64,000 bases of DNA from the NCBI GenBank assembly GCA_947625285.1, contig CANQNS010000002.1, positions 124,001 to 188,000 of the forward strand, written 5' to 3'. This DNA comes from an uncultured Oscillospiraceae bacterium (GTDB lineage: Bacteria > Bacillota > Clostridia > Oscillospirales > Oscillospiraceae). Under the pieces are notes generated by a model. That model had not been told where the DNA came from and did not search any database. It worked only from the letters and a program-made list of their open reading frames with translations. A program made the translations under genes and the position numbers. Within the stretch, counting starts at the first letter, position 1. The number at the start of each line of letters is the position of its first letter. Below are positions 53,629 to 62,161 of this stretch, piece after piece.

Positions 53629-54978
53629 GTGAAAGACAGACGACAGCCAAATAGGGTGGTCCGGGCGGTCCAGCGAGGGGTCTTTTTCGTCCTGCTGGCG
53701 GCCATGGGCCTGGTGGGCCTGGCCTGGTTCGCCCGGCCGGCGATCTCCCAGGTGGAAAAGCGGGAGCTGACGGCGTTTCCCGCCTTCAGCGTCCAGAGCC
53801 TGCTGGACGGCAGCTTTTTCAAGGGCCTGGACACCTGGTACGCGGACACCTATCCGCTGCGGGAGGGCATGATCTTCGCCCAGCAGCAGCTCGAGGACCA
53901 CTACGGCCTGCGGGGCACCCAGCTCATCGGCGGCGTCACCACGGCGGACGCCGTGCCTCTGCCGGAGGAGGGCCCGGCGGCGGACGCCGCCCCCACCCCC
54001 GTTCCTACGCCCATCCCCACGCCCACCCCGAAGCCGGACGGGACGGTCCATGAGATCGGGGAGTTCAGCGGCAGCATCTATATCACCGACGGCGCGGCCT
54101 ATGGCCTGTACGGCTTCAGCCAGTATTACGCCGACGAATATATCAACACCATGAACCAGATCTATCAGAACATCGGCGGCAAGGTGGATATGTACGTGAT
54201 GGACGTGCCCCAGAGCTCCGCGGTGATGCTGGACGACCAGGTGCGGGAGGACATGGGCTGCAGCGACGAGGCCGCGGCCATCGACTATATCGTGAGCAAG
54301 CTGGACCCGGGCATCCACGCCCTGGACGTGTGCGACACCCTGCGGGAGCACAACGCGGAGTATATCTACTTCCGCACCGACCACCACTGGACCCAGTTGG
54401 GGGCATACTATGCCTACCGGGTCTTTTGTGAGGAAAAGGGCATCGAGCCCCATACTCTGGACCAGTTCAGGACCGCCGAGTTCGGAGCGGGGGAGTACCT
54501 GGGCAGCTACTACCTCAGCGCGGACCGGCCCCCGTCTTTGGCGGAACACCCGGACACGGTCCAGGCCTGGTACCCCATGTGCGTCAACGCGGACGACCCC
54601 CACGACATGGATATGTATCTGGTGGAGCAGGGCGGCGCGGCCTATGACTGGCGCATCATCAACGACCTGTACGAAATGCCCTCCTCCGAGTGGTACTGCA
54701 TCTTCTCCGGGGCCGACAGGCCGTTCTCCTCTCTGCACAATCCCAACATCACCGACGGCAGCGCGGTCATGGTGGTGAAGGACTCCTACGGCAACGCCTT
54801 CATCCCCTGGCTGACGGACCATTACGAGTACACCTACTGGGTGGACTTCCGCTACACCGACGAGACTGTCTCCCATATGGTGGAGGAGTACGGCGTCCAG
54901 GACGTGATCTTCGAGGCGGGCACCTTCAACGCCACCGGCGGGCTGTGCAACGAGCTGTTTTTGGATATCGGCAGTTGA
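53629..54978 (+). CDS. DHHW-family (AlgJ/AlgX-like) O-acetyltransferase partner
   Basis: 449-aa protein with one N-terminal membrane segment (17-36) and an extracytoplasmic SGNH-like domain. The family motif DHHW (251-254, in FRTDHHWTQLGAYYAY) and the serine region VKDSYGNAF (383-391) are visible. A Pro/Thr linker (121-137) interrupts the N-terminal part of the domain, which is unusual. It should take acetyl groups delivered by the MBOAT partner and move them to a glycan; the acceptor is unknown. The start is GTG at 53629, with GGGAGG nine bases upstream. Confidence 0.88.
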   Translation: MKDRRQPNRVVRAVQRGVFFVLLAAMGLVGLAWFARPAISQVEKRELTAFPAFSVQSLLDGSFFKGLDTWYADTYPLREGMIFAQQQLEDHYGLRGTQLIGGVTTADAVPLPEEGPAADAAPTPVPTPIPTPTPKPDGTVHEIGEFSGSIYITDGAAYGLYGFSQYYADEYINTMNQIYQNIGGKVDMYVMDVPQSSAVMLDDQVREDMGCSDEAAAIDYIVSKLDPGIHALDVCDTLREHNAEYIYFRTDHHWTQLGAYYAYRVFCEEKGIEPHTLDQFRTAEFGAGEYLGSYYLSADRPPSLAEHPDTVQAWYPMCVNADDPHDMDMYLVEQGGAAYDWRIINDLYEMPSSEWYCIFSGADRPFSSLHNPNITDGSAVMVVKDSYGNAFIPWLTDHYEYTYWVDFRYTDETVSHMVEEYGVQDVIFEAGTFNATGGLCNELFLDIGS

Positions 54979-54992
54979 GACGGAAAAACCCA

Positions 54993-55021
54993 TTGACAGA
55001 CTAGGAAATTAGGGTTATACT
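54993..55021 (+). promoter_or_regulatory. Promoter of the isc operon
   Basis: TTGACA, 17 bases, TATACT. Short complementary AACCC/GGGTT sequences (54987-54991, 55012-55016) flank it; a site for the downstream IscR-like protein is possible but weak. Confidence 0.88.
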
Positions 55022-55055
55022 ACCTCTGGAATCTGTACGGAGGACGTTTTTTGGT

Positions 55056-56243
55056 ATGTATGTATATGCTGACAACGCGGCCACGACCTCGCTGAGCAAA
55101 AAGGCTCTGGAGGCCATGACGCCGTATTTTTGCGAGACTTACGGCAACGCCTCCAGTCTGCACAGCCCCGGCCAGCGGGCGGCGGAGGCCCTGCAGCGGG
55201 CTCGGGAGACCGTGGCCGGAGCCATCCACGCGGACTTTAAGGAGATATACTTCACCGGCGGCGGCAGCGAGGCCGATAACCAGGCCATCCTGACCGGCGC
55301 GGCCATCGGCGCCCGGAAAGGGAAGAAGCACATCATCTCCACCGCCTTCGAGCACCACGCGGTGCTGCACACGCTGGATAAGCTGAAAAAGCAGGGCTAT
55401 GAGATCACGCTGCTGGACGTGCATGAAAACGGCGTGGTGACGGCCCGGCAGGTGGCGGACGCCATCCGGGAGGACACGGCTCTGGTGACGGTCATGTTCG
55501 TCAACAACGAGATCGGCACCATCCAGCCCATCGCGGAGATCGGCGCGGTGTGCCGGGAGCGGGGCGTGCTGTTCCACACCGACGCGGTCCAGGCCGTGGG
55601 CCACATCCCTGTGGACGTGGAGGCCCTGAACGTGGATATGCTTTCCATGGCGGCCCACAAGTTCCACGGCCCCAAGGGCGTGGGCGCGCTGTACGCCCGC
55701 CGGGGCGTGCCCCTGGTGAACGTGATCGAGGGCGGCCAGCAGGAGCGTGGCAAGCGGGGCGGCACGGAGAACATCCCCGGCATCGTGGGCATGGCCGCCG
55801 CTCTGGAGGAAGCCGTGACGGGGCTGGACAGGAACATGGCCTATGTGACGGCCCTGCGGGAAAAGCTCATCGGGGGCCTGAGCAAGATACCCCACAGCCG
55901 GCTGAACGGGGACCGGGAAAAGCGGGTGCCCGGCACGGTGAATTTCTGCTTTGAGGGCATCGAGGGAGAGAGCCTGCTGCTGCTTCTGGACGCCAGGGGC
56001 ATCGCCGCCTCCTCCGGCAGCGCGTGTACCTCCGGGTCCCTGGACCCCAGCCATGTGCTGCTGGCCCTGGGCCTGCCCCATGAGATCGCCCACGGCAGCC
56101 TGCGGCTGAGCATCGACGCTTACAACACGGAAGAAGAGATCGATCACATCATCCGGTCTGTTCCGGAAGTGGTCGATTATCTGCGGGATATGTCCCCGGT
56201 GTGGGACGCCCTGGAGCGGGGCGAGACGCCCCATCTCATTTAA
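55056..56243 (+). CDS. iscS: Cysteine desulfurase
   Basis: 395-aa PLP enzyme that takes sulfur from cysteine for Fe-S clusters and tRNA thiolation. PLP lysine Lys202 (AAHKFHGPKG), catalytic Cys324 (SSGSACTSGS), start YADNAATTSLS. Group I (NifS/IscS) type by its Cys-loop. GGAGG is 12 bases from the ATG at 55056. First of iscS-iscU-mnmA-HD-iscR. Confidence 0.95.
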   Translation: MYVYADNAATTSLSKKALEAMTPYFCETYGNASSLHSPGQRAAEALQRARETVAGAIHADFKEIYFTGGGSEADNQAILTGAAIGARKGKKHIISTAFEHHAVLHTLDKLKKQGYEITLLDVHENGVVTARQVADAIREDTALVTVMFVNNEIGTIQPIAEIGAVCRERGVLFHTDAVQAVGHIPVDVEALNVDMLSMAAHKFHGPKGVGALYARRGVPLVNVIEGGQQERGKRGGTENIPGIVGMAAALEEAVTGLDRNMAYVTALREKLIGGLSKIPHSRLNGDREKRVPGTVNFCFEGIEGESLLLLLDARGIAASSGSACTSGSLDPSHVLLALGLPHEIAHGSLRLSIDAYNTEEEIDHIIRSVPEVVDYLRDMSPVWDALERGETPHLI

Positions 56244-56256
56244 GGAGGATACCACA

Positions 56257-56709
56257 ATGGCTCTTTACAGCGATAAGGTCATGGACCATTTCCAGCACCC
56301 CCGGAACGTGGGGAAGATGGAGGACGCCGACGGCATCGGCGAGGTGGGCAACGCTGTCTGCGGCGACATCATGCGGATGTATATCAAGGTCCGGGACGGC
56401 ATCATCACCGACGTGAGCTTCATCACCTTCGGCTGCGGCAGCGCCATCGCCAGCTCCTCCATGGCTACGGAGATGATAAAGGGCATGCCCATCGAGAAGG
56501 CCCTGGAGCTCTCCAACAAGGCCGTGGCGGAGGCTCTGGACGGTCTGCCCGCCCATAAGCTGCACTGCTCCGTGCTGGCGGAGGAGGCGGTCCGGGCCGC
56601 GGTGAAGGATTATTACGACAAGCACGACATCGCCTACGACCCGGCCATCTTCGGCTGCGACGTGGCCTGTGCCCACCAGCACGATCACGACGCCCCCGCG
56701 GAGGCGTGA
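56257..56709 (+). CDS. iscU: Fe-S cluster scaffold IscU/NifU-like
   Basis: 150-aa scaffold. Ligands Cys35 and Asp37 (VCGD), Cys60 (FGCGSAIASSS), His103 and Cys104 (LHCSVLAEEA). A short His/Asp tail (CAHQHDHDAPAEA) extends beyond the fold. AAGGAGG precedes the ATG. It lies 13 bases after iscS and one or two bases before mnmA. Confidence 0.95.
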   Translation: MALYSDKVMDHFQHPRNVGKMEDADGIGEVGNAVCGDIMRMYIKVRDGIITDVSFITFGCGSAIASSSMATEMIKGMPIEKALELSNKAVAEALDGLPAHKLHCSVLAEEAVRAAVKDYYDKHDIAYDPAIFGCDVACAHQHDHDAPAEA

Positions 56710-56711
56710 GC

Positions 56712-57821
56712 GTGCCCCCGGCTGCGGACTGCGCCCATAGACCCAAGGCGTTGGTCGCCATGTCCGGCGGCGTGGACAGCAGCGTAGCCGCCCTTTTACT
56801 GCAAAAGGACGGCTATGACTGTATAGGAGCCACCATGAAGCTGCGGCGGGACGAGCCGCCTGACGGCGCGGGGAACAGGACCTGCTGCACCGCCGACGAC
56901 GCGGCGGACGCCCGCTCGGCGGCGTTCCGGCTGGGGATGGAGCATTATGTGTTCAACATGGCGGAGGACTTCGACCGCCGGGTGGTGGAGCCTTTCGTCC
57001 GAACGTATGAGGCGGGCCGGACCCCCAATCCCTGCATCGAGTGCAACCGCTGGCTGAAGTTCGGCCTTCTGCTGGACCGGGCCAGGACTTTGGGCTGCGA
57101 CGCGGTGGCTACGGGCCACTACGCCCGCGTCCAGCGGCGCGCCGACGGACGGTGGCTGCTGTGCAAGGGGGCGGACCCCGGCAAGGACCAGAGCTATGTG
57201 CTTTATATGCTCACCCAGGAGCAGCTTGCCCATACCCGCTTCCCTCTGGGGGAGCTGACAAAGGAGCGTGTCCGCCGGATCGCGGAGGAGGCCGGCCTTC
57301 TGAACGCCCGCAAGACGGACAGCCAGGACATCTGCTTCGTCCCGGACGGGGACTACGCCGCCTTCATTCGCCGGTACACGGGAAAGGACTATCCCGCCGG
57401 GGACTTCGTGGACGAGAGCGGAAAGGTCCTGGGCCGGCACAAGGGCCTGATCGGGTACACCGTGGGCCAGCGGCGGGGCCTGGGAGTGGCGGCGGACCGG
57501 CCGCTGTATGTGCGCGCCAAGCGCACGGAGGACAACACCATCGTTTTGGCGGGCGGTGAGCGGCTCTTCTCCCGGCGGCTGCTGGCCCGGAACATAAACC
57601 TGATCCCCTTTGATAAGCTGGACAGGCCCCTGCGCTGCGGGGCCAGGATCCGCTACAGCCAAACCGAACAGCCCGCCACCGTGACCCAGACCGGGCCGGA
57701 CGAGCTGGAGGTGGTCTTTGACCGGCCCCAGCGGGCCGTCACCGCCGGTCAGGCCGTGGTCCTCTACGACGGGGATCTGGTGCTGGGGGGCGGTACCATA
57801 TGGGAAACGGAGGACATGTGA
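56712..57821 (+). CDS. mnmA: tRNA 2-thiouridylase MnmA
   Basis: 369-aa enzyme placing sulfur on U34 of Lys, Glu and Gln tRNAs, with sulfur from IscS. P-loop SGGVDSSVAAL, catalytic Cys in NPCIECN and second Cys in SQDICFVPDG; DKDQSYVLYML-type GKDQSYVLYML. The GTG at 56712 has GGAGG seven bases upstream; the GTG at 56706 overlaps the iscU stop and is too close to the site. The stop overlaps the next ATG by one base. Confidence 0.93.
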   Translation: MPPAADCAHRPKALVAMSGGVDSSVAALLLQKDGYDCIGATMKLRRDEPPDGAGNRTCCTADDAADARSAAFRLGMEHYVFNMAEDFDRRVVEPFVRTYEAGRTPNPCIECNRWLKFGLLLDRARTLGCDAVATGHYARVQRRADGRWLLCKGADPGKDQSYVLYMLTQEQLAHTRFPLGELTKERVRRIAEEAGLLNARKTDSQDICFVPDGDYAAFIRRYTGKDYPAGDFVDESGKVLGRHKGLIGYTVGQRRGLGVAADRPLYVRAKRTEDNTIVLAGGERLFSRRLLARNINLIPFDKLDRPLRCGARIRYSQTEQPATVTQTGPDELEVVFDRPQRAVTAGQAVVLYDGDLVLGGGTIWETEDM

Positions 57822-58396
57822 TGGAGCGGGAAAAAGCGTGGGAGCTTCTCACCAAATACAACCAGGACCATTTCCACCTGCAGCACGCGCTGACGGTGGA
57901 GGGGGTCATGCGCTGGTACGCCAACGACCTGGGCTATGGCGACCAGGCCGACCACTGGGCCACGGTGGGCCTGCTGCACGACCTGGACTTTGAACAGTGG
58001 CCGGACCAGCACTGCGTCAAGCAGCAGGAGCTGATGCGCGCCGCCGGGGTGGAGGAGGATATCATCCGCTCCGCCTGCAGCCACGGCTACGGCTTGACCG
58101 GGGTGGACATAGAGCCCTCGCTGGAGATGGAAAAGGTCCTGTTTGCCGCGGACGAGCTGACGGGCCTCATCGGCGCGGCGGCCCTGATGCGGCCCAGCAA
58201 GAGCGTCCAGGACATGGAGGTCAAGAGCCTCAAGAAGAAGTTCAAGTCTCCCGGCTTTGCCGCCGGCTGCAGCCGTGAGGTCATTCAAAAAGGCGCGGAT
58301 ATGCTGGGCTGGCCCCTGGAGGAACTGATGGAAAAGACCATCCTGGCTATGCGCTCCTGTGAATCGGACGTGCGAGCGGCCATGGAGAAGCTGTGA
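57821..58396 (+). CDS. HD-domain protein of the isc operon
   Basis: 191-aa protein with an HD phosphohydrolase pattern: HLQHALTVEGVMRWYA and then VGLLHDLDFEQWPDQH (HD at the second metal site), and SHGYGL later. Such proteins hydrolyse nucleotides or phosphate esters; no substrate is evident. The ATG at 57821 overlaps the mnmA stop by one base and GGAGG is within mnmA, so it is tightly co-expressed with Fe-S and tRNA-thiolation genes. Confidence 0.82.
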   Translation: MEREKAWELLTKYNQDHFHLQHALTVEGVMRWYANDLGYGDQADHWATVGLLHDLDFEQWPDQHCVKQQELMRAAGVEEDIIRSACSHGYGLTGVDIEPSLEMEKVLFAADELTGLIGAAALMRPSKSVQDMEVKSLKKKFKSPGFAAGCSREVIQKGADMLGWPLEELMEKTILAMRSCESDVRAAMEKL

Positions 58397-58433
58397 GCGG
58401 GATATGCGAGTTTGAAGCATGGGAGGCGGCAGT

Positions 58434-58871
58434 ATGAAAATTTCTACCAGAGGCAGGTATGCCCTGCGGACCATGGTGGACCTGGCCCAGCACAGCGGCG
58501 ACGGGCTGGTGACCTTGAAGGATGTGGCCGCCCGGCAGGAGCTCAGTCAAAAATACCTGGAGCAGATCGTGACCCAGCTCAGCAAGGCGGGGCTGGTGAA
58601 GGGCATCCGGGGACCCCAGGGAGGCTACCGGCTCAGCCGGGAGCCCAAAGACTATAACGTGGGGGAGATACTGGAGCTGGTGGAGGGCAGCCTTGCCCCG
58701 GTGGAGTGCCTGGAGGAAGGGCCCAACACCTGCGAACGGTGCTCCTCCTGCGCCACGCTGGATATGTGGACCGGGCTTTACAAGGTGGTCACCGATTACC
58801 TGGGAAATATCACATTGCAGGACATCGTGGACCGGGCCAACGCCGCCGCCGGCAACGACTATGTGATCTGA
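58434..58871 (+). CDS. iscR: Rrf2/IscR-family regulator
   Basis: 145-aa winged-helix regulator: MKISTRGRYALRTMVDLA, LSQKYLEQIVTQLSKAGLVK, GPQGGYRL. Cysteines in VECLEEGPNTCERCSSC match a Fe-S-binding site, so it probably senses cluster status and controls iscS from the promoter at 54993. It is last in the operon rather than first. CymR-like function is an alternative since cysK follows. GGGAGG precedes the ATG. Confidence 0.87.
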   Translation: MKISTRGRYALRTMVDLAQHSGDGLVTLKDVAARQELSQKYLEQIVTQLSKAGLVKGIRGPQGGYRLSREPKDYNVGEILELVEGSLAPVECLEEGPNTCERCSSCATLDMWTGLYKVVTDYLGNITLQDIVDRANAAAGNDYVI

Positions 58872-58884
58872 AAACAGGATACGC

Positions 58885-58916
58885 GCCCCGGCCGTCCCCG
58901 GACGGCCGGGGCTTTT
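58885..58916 (+). terminator. Terminator of the isc operon
   Basis: GCCCCGGCCGTC/GACGGCCGGGGC, 12 bp, loop CCCG, then TTTT. Confidence 0.92.
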
Positions 58917-58954
58917 GACCGTCTGGTGCCCCCGTGCGCTTTCGCAAAAAACAG

Positions 58955-58982
58955 TTGACACCGCCGCCGGATGGTGTATAAT
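58955..58982 (+). promoter_or_regulatory. Promoter of cysK
   Basis: TTGACA, 16 bases, TATAAT: near-perfect consensus. Leader of about 47 bases. Confidence 0.92.
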
Positions 58983-59035
58983 AACAGCATCCACGTAAAA
59001 CACACTAAACCAGTGGGAAAAGGGGAGATTTAAAA

Positions 59036-59965
59036 ATGCCGGTGTATAAGTCCTTTACGGAGCTGGTGGGGGGCACGCCCCTGCTGGAGCTTGTGAATCT
59101 GGAGAAGAAGCTGGGCCTGCGGGCGGCGGTCCTGGCAAAGCTTGAGTACTTCAATCCGGCCGGGTCCGTGAAGGACCGGATCGCCAAGGCCATGATCGAG
59201 GACGCGGAGGCCTCCGGGAAGCTGAAGCCCGGCGCGGTGATCGTGGAGCCTACCTCCGGCAACACGGGCATCGGCCTGGCGGCGGTGGCGGCGGCCAAGG
59301 GGTATAAGATCATATTGACTATGCCGGAGACCATGAGCGTGGAGCGGCGCAATCTTTTGAAGGCCTACGGCGCGGAGCTGGTGCTGACTGAGGGGGCCAA
59401 GGGCATGAAGGGGGCCATCGCCAAGGCGGACGAGATCGCCGCCCAGACCCCTGGCGCGTTCATCCCCGGCCAGTTCGTCAACCCCGCCAACCCTGCCGCC
59501 CACAAAGCCACGACGGGCCCGGAGATATGGAAGGACACGGAGGGAAAGGTGGACATATTCGTGGCCGGCGTGGGCACCGGCGGCACCCTGACGGGCGTAG
59601 GGGAGTACCTGAAGGAGCAGAAGCCGTCGGTGCGGGTGGTGGCCGTGGAGCCGGCCGCGTCGCCGGTACTCAGCAAGGGCGTGGCCGGGGCCCACAAGAT
59701 CCAGGGCATCGGTGCGGGCTTCGTGCCCGACGTGCTCAACACCCAGGTCTATGACGAGATCATCCCCGTGGAGAACGAGGACGCCTTCGCCCTGGGCCGG
59801 GAGCTGGGCCGGACCGAGGGCATATTGGTGGGCATTTCCTCCGGCGCGGCGTTGTGGGCGGCCATCGAGCTTGCCAAACGGCCTGAGAACGCGGGCAAGA
59901 CCATCGTGGCCCTGCTCCCCGACACCGGGGACCGGTATTTGTCCACGCCCATGTTCCAGGAGTAA
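59036..59965 (+). CDS. cysK: Cysteine synthase (O-acetylserine sulfhydrylase)
   Basis: 309-aa PLP enzyme making cysteine from O-acetylserine and sulfide. PLP lysine Lys46 (NPAGSVKDR), [20 protein letters not shown] and the C-terminal GISSGAA. GGGGAG precedes the ATG. It sits directly after the isc operon, supplying cysteine for IscS. Own strong promoter. Confidence 0.96.
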   Translation: MPVYKSFTELVGGTPLLELVNLEKKLGLRAAVLAKLEYFNPAGSVKDRIAKAMIEDAEASGKLKPGAVIVEPTSGNTGIGLAAVAAAKGYKIILTMPETMSVERRNLLKAYGAELVLTEGAKGMKGAIAKADEIAAQTPGAFIPGQFVNPANPAAHKATTGPEIWKDTEGKVDIFVAGVGTGGTLTGVGEYLKEQKPSVRVVAVEPAASPVLSKGVAGAHKIQGIGAGFVPDVLNTQVYDEIIPVENEDAFALGRELGRTEGILVGISSGAALWAAIELAKRPENAGKTIVALLPDTGDRYLSTPMFQE

Positions 59966-59978
59966 AACATACCTTATT

Positions 59979-60049
59979 GACTGCTCCCTTTGACGAGGGA
60001 GCAGTCAGTGCCTATGGCACTGACTGAGGGAGAGATAACATTATCTCCC
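59979..60049. repeat. Three-hairpin palindromic intergenic element
   Basis: Three successive hairpins: 59979-60006 (GACTGCTCCCT/AGGGAGCAGTC), 60002-60026 (CAGTCAGTGCC/GGCACTGACTG) and 60028-60049 (GGGAGATAA-type stem with a 2-base bulge). The first two share bases and are alternatives. From memory, similar GGGAG...GACTGAGGGAG elements recur in gut Clostridia genomes. Confidence 0.65.
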
Positions 60050-60055
60050 ATGAAA

Positions 60056-60083
60056 ACCGCCCCGGCCGAAAGGCCGGGGCGGT
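60056..60083. terminator. Bidirectional terminator between cysK and aminotransferase
   Basis: ACCGCCCCGGCC/GGCCGGGGCGGT, 12 bp with GAAA loop; TTTTC follows on the minus strand. Confidence 0.88.
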
Positions 60084-60099
60084 CGTTATGAACGCTGCT

Positions 60100-61383
60100 T
60101 TACCCTTTTGCGCCCAGGGTCTCCAGGGCGGCCAGCCGGGCCGCCACGCAGAAGAGCTGGATGGCCGCGGCCAGGGAGGGGATGTCGGGGTAAGTAGGGG
60201 CGATGCGGATCACGCTGTCGTCCGGGTCCTTGCCGTAGGGGAAGGGGGCCCCGGCGGGGGTCAGCACCAGACCCGCCTCTTTGCACAGGGCCACGCACCG
60301 GGAGGCGGTGCCGGGCAGGCCCTCGAAGGCCACGAAGTAGCCCCCGTGGGGGGTGATCCACTTGCCGATGCCCCGGGGCGCGATCTGCTCCGCCAGGGTG
60401 TACAGCACGCAGTCGAACTTGGGCTTCACCAGGGCCGCCTGCTTTTTCATATGCTCCCGCACGCCCTGGGCGGACTTGAAGAAATGCACATGCCGAAGCT
60501 GGTTGATCTTGTCGTAGCCGATGGTGGCTACCCCCATCTGCCGCAGGAGGAATTTGACGTTGCCCTCGCTGGCGGCCAGCACCGCCAGACCCGCCCCGGA
60601 GAAGGTGATCTTGCTGGTGGAGGCGAACTCATATACCATGTCCTCGGAGCCGTATTCCTTACAGGCGTCGAAGATGTTGAGCAGCCGGTCGTCCTCCTCC
60701 TCGAAGCCGTGGACTACATAGGCGTTGTCCCAGAAGATGCGAAAATCGTCCGCCGCGGGCTTCAACGCCGCGAAGGCGCGGACCGTGTCGTCGGAATAGG
60801 TGACGCCGGTGGGGTTGGAATACTTGGGCACGCACCAGACGCCTTTCACCAGGGGGTCGGACTCCACATACCGCTTCACCTGGTCCATATCCGGGCCTGT
60901 GGCGGACATGGGGATGTTGATCATCTCGATGCCGAACTCCTGGCAGATGGCGAAGTGCCGGTCATAGCCCGGCACCGGGCACAGGAACTTGATCTGCCCC
61001 TGCTGGCCCCAGGGCCGGGACCCCTTGTAGACCCCCAGCAGGATGGCCCGGACTACCGCGTCGTACATCAGGTTCAGACTGGACTGGCCGCCCATGATGA
61101 TGTTTTTCTGCTCCAGGCCCAGGATGTCCGCGAAAAGCTGCTTGCACTCGTCCACCCCCGCCAGCTCCCCGTAGTTACGCACGTCGGTGCCCTTGCGGGT
61201 GACGATCAGGGCGGAGGGGTCCTGTCCCAGCAGGCCCATGGACAGGTCCAGCTGCACCGGGTTGGGCTTGCCCCGGGACATATCCAGGCTCCGCTTGATA
61301 GACTTCAGATCCTTGTATTCCCGGCTGACGGCGGCGTATTCCGCGGCCAGCTCCTCTTTCGTCATATCAAGATAACTTTTCAT
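60100..61383 (-). CDS. PLP aminotransferase, aspartate-aminotransferase Ic-like
   Basis: 427-aa fold-type I aminotransferase of the group formerly called MocR-like or Asp-aminotransferase class Ic. Start SLDMSRGKPNPVQLDLS, GGQSSLNLMYD, VPKYSNPTGVTYS, PLP lysine in ASTSKITFSGAG and APTYPDIPS near the end. Probably interconverts aspartate and 2-oxoglutarate with oxaloacetate and glutamate. AAGGAG is 12 bases from the ATG. Single-gene unit. Confidence 0.88.
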   Translation of the reverse strand: MKSYLDMTKEELAAEYAAVSREYKDLKSIKRSLDMSRGKPNPVQLDLSMGLLGQDPSALIVTRKGTDVRNYGELAGVDECKQLFADILGLEQKNIIMGGQSSLNLMYDAVVRAILLGVYKGSRPWGQQGQIKFLCPVPGYDRHFAICQEFGIEMINIPMSATGPDMDQVKRYVESDPLVKGVWCVPKYSNPTGVTYSDDTVRAFAALKPAADDFRIFWDNAYVVHGFEEEDDRLLNIFDACKEYGSEDMVYEFASTSKITFSGAGLAVLAASEGNVKFLLRQMGVATIGYDKINQLRHVHFFKSAQGVREHMKKQAALVKPKFDCVLYTLAEQIAPRGIGKWITPHGGYFVAFEGLPGTASRCVALCKEAGLVLTPAGAPFPYGKDPDDSVIRIAPTYPDIPSLAAAIQLFCVAARLAALETLGAKG

Positions 61384-61419
61384 TGTTATTAAAACTCCTT
61401 ATTACGGTCGTTCCCATAC

Positions 61420-61448
61420 AGTATAATCAATCCCCCGGCGTTTTGCAA
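61420..61448 (-). promoter_or_regulatory. Promoter of the aminotransferase gene
   Basis: Minus strand TTGCAA (61443-61448), 17 bases, TATACT (61420-61425). Confidence 0.8.
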
Positions 61449-61485
61449 TCAAAACCTGCAAGTTTGTCCGTTTCCACAAAAAAAC

Positions 61486-61511
61486 GCCCCCCGAACGGCG
61501 GTCCGGGGGGC
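61486..61511 (-). terminator. Terminator of rubrerythrin
   Basis: GCCCCCCG/CGGGGGGC with a 10-base loop, followed on the minus strand by GTTTTTTT. About 20 bases after the rbr stop. Confidence 0.9.
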
Positions 61512-61530
61512 ATTTGGCGGTCTTGAAAGA

Positions 61531-62067
61531 TCAGTAGTTCTCGGCGTGGACCTCAAAGTAGCTCATGGGGTGGTTGCAGGTGGGGCAGACCTCGGGGGCG
61601 GCGGTGCCCACCACGATGTGGCCGCAGTTGCGGCACTCCCACACCTTGACCTCGCTCTTGGCAAAGACCTGGGCGGTCTCCACGTTCTTCAAAAGGGCGC
61701 GGTAACGCTCCTCATGGGTCTTTTCGATGGCGGCCACCAGACGGAACTTGGCGGCCAGCTCATGGAAGCCCTCCTCGTCGGCGGTCTTGGCAAAGCCGTC
61801 GTACATATCGGTCCACTCGTAGTTCTCGCCATCGGCGGCGGCGGCCAGGTTCTGGGCGGTGTCGCCGATGCCCTCCAGCTCCTTGAACCAGAGCTTGGCG
61901 TGCTCCTTCTCGTTGTCGGCGGTCTTCAGAAACAGGGCCGCGATCTGCTCAAAGCCCTCCTTCTTGGCCTTGGAGGCGAAATAGGTGTACTTGTTGCGGG
62001 CCTGGGATTCGCCGGCGAAAGCGGCTTCCAGGTTCTTCTCGGTCTGGGTGCCAGCGTATTTGCTCAT
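61531..62067 (-). CDS. rbr: Rubrerythrin
   Basis: 178-aa peroxide-reducing non-haem iron protein protecting anaerobes. Ferritin-like diiron helices ([40 protein letters not shown]) then a rubredoxin domain with CRNCGHI and CPTCNHP. The ATG at 62067 follows AAAGGAG; upstream in-frame codons are leader. Own promoter with an adjacent 8-bp inverted repeat. Confidence 0.97.
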   Translation of the reverse strand: MSKYAGTQTEKNLEAAFAGESQARNKYTYFASKAKKEGFEQIAALFLKTADNEKEHAKLWFKELEGIGDTAQNLAAAADGENYEWTDMYDGFAKTADEEGFHELAAKFRLVAAIEKTHEERYRALLKNVETAQVFAKSEVKVWECRNCGHIVVGTAAPEVCPTCNHPMSYFEVHAENY

Positions 62068-62102
62068 GGTGCAGTCTCCTTTACAGCATTTGTAGATCAT
62101 AT

Positions 62103-62123
62103 AATCAGGAATCTGTCCTGATT
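62103..62123. promoter_or_regulatory. Inverted repeat at the rbr transcription start
   Basis: AATCAGGA-N5-TCCTGATT, perfect 8-bp arms, overlapping the downstream edge of the -10. It does not match a PerR box (TTATAATNATTATAA). Confidence 0.65.
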
Positions 62124-62149
62124 TTATCATGGGGAGGTACGCTTGTCAA
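62121..62149 (-). promoter_or_regulatory. Promoter of rbr
   Basis: Minus strand TTGACA (62144-62149), 17 bases, TAAAAT (62121-62126). Confidence 0.88.
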
Positions 62150-62161
62150 CCGGCGAAAGGG

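Noticed and set aside
54987-55016. IscR operator at the isc promoter (AACCC/GGGTT)
   Set aside because: Only five paired bases and no match to a known IscR site; kept as a remark in the promoter entry only.
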